From Gammaproteobacteria bacterium (lineage in GTDB: Bacteria > Pseudomonadota > Gammaproteobacteria > QOAV01), in contig QOAV01000171.1 of NCBI GenBank assembly GCA_003972845.1, positions 1 to 6,831 of the forward strand: 6,831 bases of DNA, given 5' to 3'. Under the pieces are notes generated by a model. It searched no databases. It saw only the letters and a program-made list of their open reading frames with translations, and was not told the origin of the DNA. The position numbers and the translations under genes are program-made. Shown here piece after piece: positions 5,797 to 6,831 of the stretch (within the stretch, counting starts at the first letter, position 1; each line of letters begins with the position of its first letter).

Positions 5797-6831
5797 ATGA
5801 GTATTCTCTCAAGATTCATCAGTTTTGGCCTTTTCTGTGTGATGGCGGCTCAAACGGGTCATTTGGCGTGGGCGACGAGTTTGCGGCTGCCGGTGCATAT
5901 TCCCTATTCGTACCTGGACCATGAACTGAAAAAGCGCTTTTTCACTGCGCAGGGCCAGCGACTGTTTTTGCGCCGGGACGGACCCTGTCAGTATCTGGTG
6001 CTGGATGATCCCCAATTCATGGAGAAAGGCGCATTGCTCGGTTTCAGGTCTCACGGCAAGAGCTCTTTTGGTGTGTTGCAAAATGGCGTCTGCAACGGAG
6101 TTGGCTGGCGCGGGCACATAGAACTTGGCACACAACCTTACGTGACTGATGATCTGTTGCTCAAATTCAAGCTGAAAAGCGCTCAGATTCTTGATGAGGC
6201 AGGGCGGCGACCGCCTCTGGTCGAGGGCTTGTGGTCGGATGCAAAACAGGTTTTGTTTCCGGTTTTCGAGTCATGGTCGATTGATCTTGCTCCCGGCCTG
6301 AAGCACGTTGCTTCCCTGCCGTCCCGTTTTTTGCCGCCCGACAAGCTGGCCTCGTTCAATACGGCGATCAAAACCCTGAAAGCAGGGCCGCTGCGGGCGG
6401 GAGTCGATGGCGTCAATACCAGTGTCAGCATTGCCTGGCCACAGGCTCTTCCAGTCAGACAGAAAGGGCCTTCCGGGAGTTTGAGCGAATCCGAAAAAAA
6501 CGATGCTCTGGCTCTGCTGGGAAATATGGATGCCTTTGTTGGCTTTGTCGCCCATCATCTGGCGCAAGGCGTTGAAGATCCGGATATTCAGGATGAAGTC
6601 ATTGATGTTTTGTTATCAGCCCGCTACGCCATTACCGAGGTACTGGAGCAACCGCGAAGTGTGGGCAGGGATCGGGTTCGTGAAGCCTTTGCAGAAAGCT
6701 GGGACAGACTGGGCCGGGCGGCGAGCCTGTCCATCAAAAAAGGCGATGCAACGGACAACATGATGATTTACAGCCTTTTCATACGGGGACATGACCTGCT
6801 CAGCCTGTTTGATCAGCTGGGTGTCGATATT
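5797..6831 (+). CDS. Exported protein of unknown function (3' end beyond window)
   Basis: An uninterrupted frame of 345 codons runs to the right edge without a stop, so the protein is longer than seen here. The ATG at 5797 is the only sensible start, since an in-frame TAG lies upstream at 5761. The ribosome binding site is weak (AGG at 5785-5787). Residues 1-26 look like a signal peptide (SRFISFGLFCVMAAQ core, cleavage after AWA), so it is probably periplasmic or outer-membrane-associated. The mature part opens with a strand-then-helix pattern (LRLPVHIPYSYLDHELKKRF). It then looks beta-rich to about residue 220, with C64 and C99 as a possible disulfide. A Ser/Gly/Lys-rich linker (about 222-235) leads to a mostly helical region (about 235-345). 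I do not recognise the family. The opening pattern loosely recalls lipid-binding periplasmic domains such as YceB/DUF1439, which is a guess. A further domain may follow off the edge. It is transcribed divergently from sqr. Confidence 0.75.
   Translation, partial: MSILSRFISFGLFCVMAAQTGHLAWATSLRLPVHIPYSYLDHELKKRFFTAQGQRLFLRRDGPCQYLVLDDPQFMEKGALLGFRSHGKSSFGVLQNGVCNGVGWRGHIELGTQPYVTDDLLLKFKLKSAQILDEAGRRPPLVEGLWSDAKQVLFPVFESWSIDLAPGLKHVASLPSRFLPPDKLASFNTAIKTLKAGPLRAGVDGVNTSVSIAWPQALPVRQKGPSGSLSESEKNDALALLGNMDAFVGFVAHHLAQGVEDPDIQDEVIDVLLSARYAITEVLEQPRSVGRDRVREAFAESWDRLGRAASLSIKKGDATDNMMIYSLFIRGHDLLSLFDQLGVDI

Overview
The window looks like chromosomal DNA of a moderately GC-rich, Gram-negative proteobacterium, probably a gammaproteobacterium or an Acidithiobacillus-like relative with sulfur metabolism. 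The support is a Bat (aerotolerance-type) operon tail in the fused BatB/BatC arrangement common in gammaproteobacteria, and a type I sulfide:quinone oxidoreductase closely resembling, as I remember it, the Acidithiobacillus ferrooxidans enzyme. I see no insertion sequence, tRNA, rRNA, CRISPR array or phage gene.

Layout. Bases 1-4240 (+ strand) hold three tightly packed genes. They are the C-terminal half of a BatA-like VWA protein cut by the left edge, a 650-residue fused VWA + TPR + Gln-rich protein (BatB/BatC), and BatD, a secreted, membrane-anchored protein. The junctions overlap by 1 bp and 7 bp, each with a good Shine-Dalgarno sequence inside the upstream gene, so translation is probably coupled. 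MoxR ATPase and DUF58 genes would be expected just left of the window. Bases 4241-4294 form a short convergent gap with two overlapping GC-rich hairpins, a plausible two-way terminator. Bases 4295-5581 (- strand) encode the sulfide:quinone oxidoreductase. Bases 5582-5796 are a divergent intergenic region with a 14-bp palindrome and a weak candidate promoter for sqr. From 5797 to the right edge (+ strand) runs an open frame of 345 codons with no stop, encoding an exported protein of unknown function.

How they work together. The Bat proteins are thought to form an inner-membrane/periplasmic assembly with MoxR-type AAA+ chaperones; their exact job is unsettled. The oxidoreductase would feed electrons from sulfide into the quinone pool at the cytoplasmic membrane. 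It is on the opposite strand and is a separate transcription unit. The last gene is also a separate unit, transcribed divergently from sqr. I found no convincing new multi-gene system. The least explained item is the exported protein at 5797-6831.
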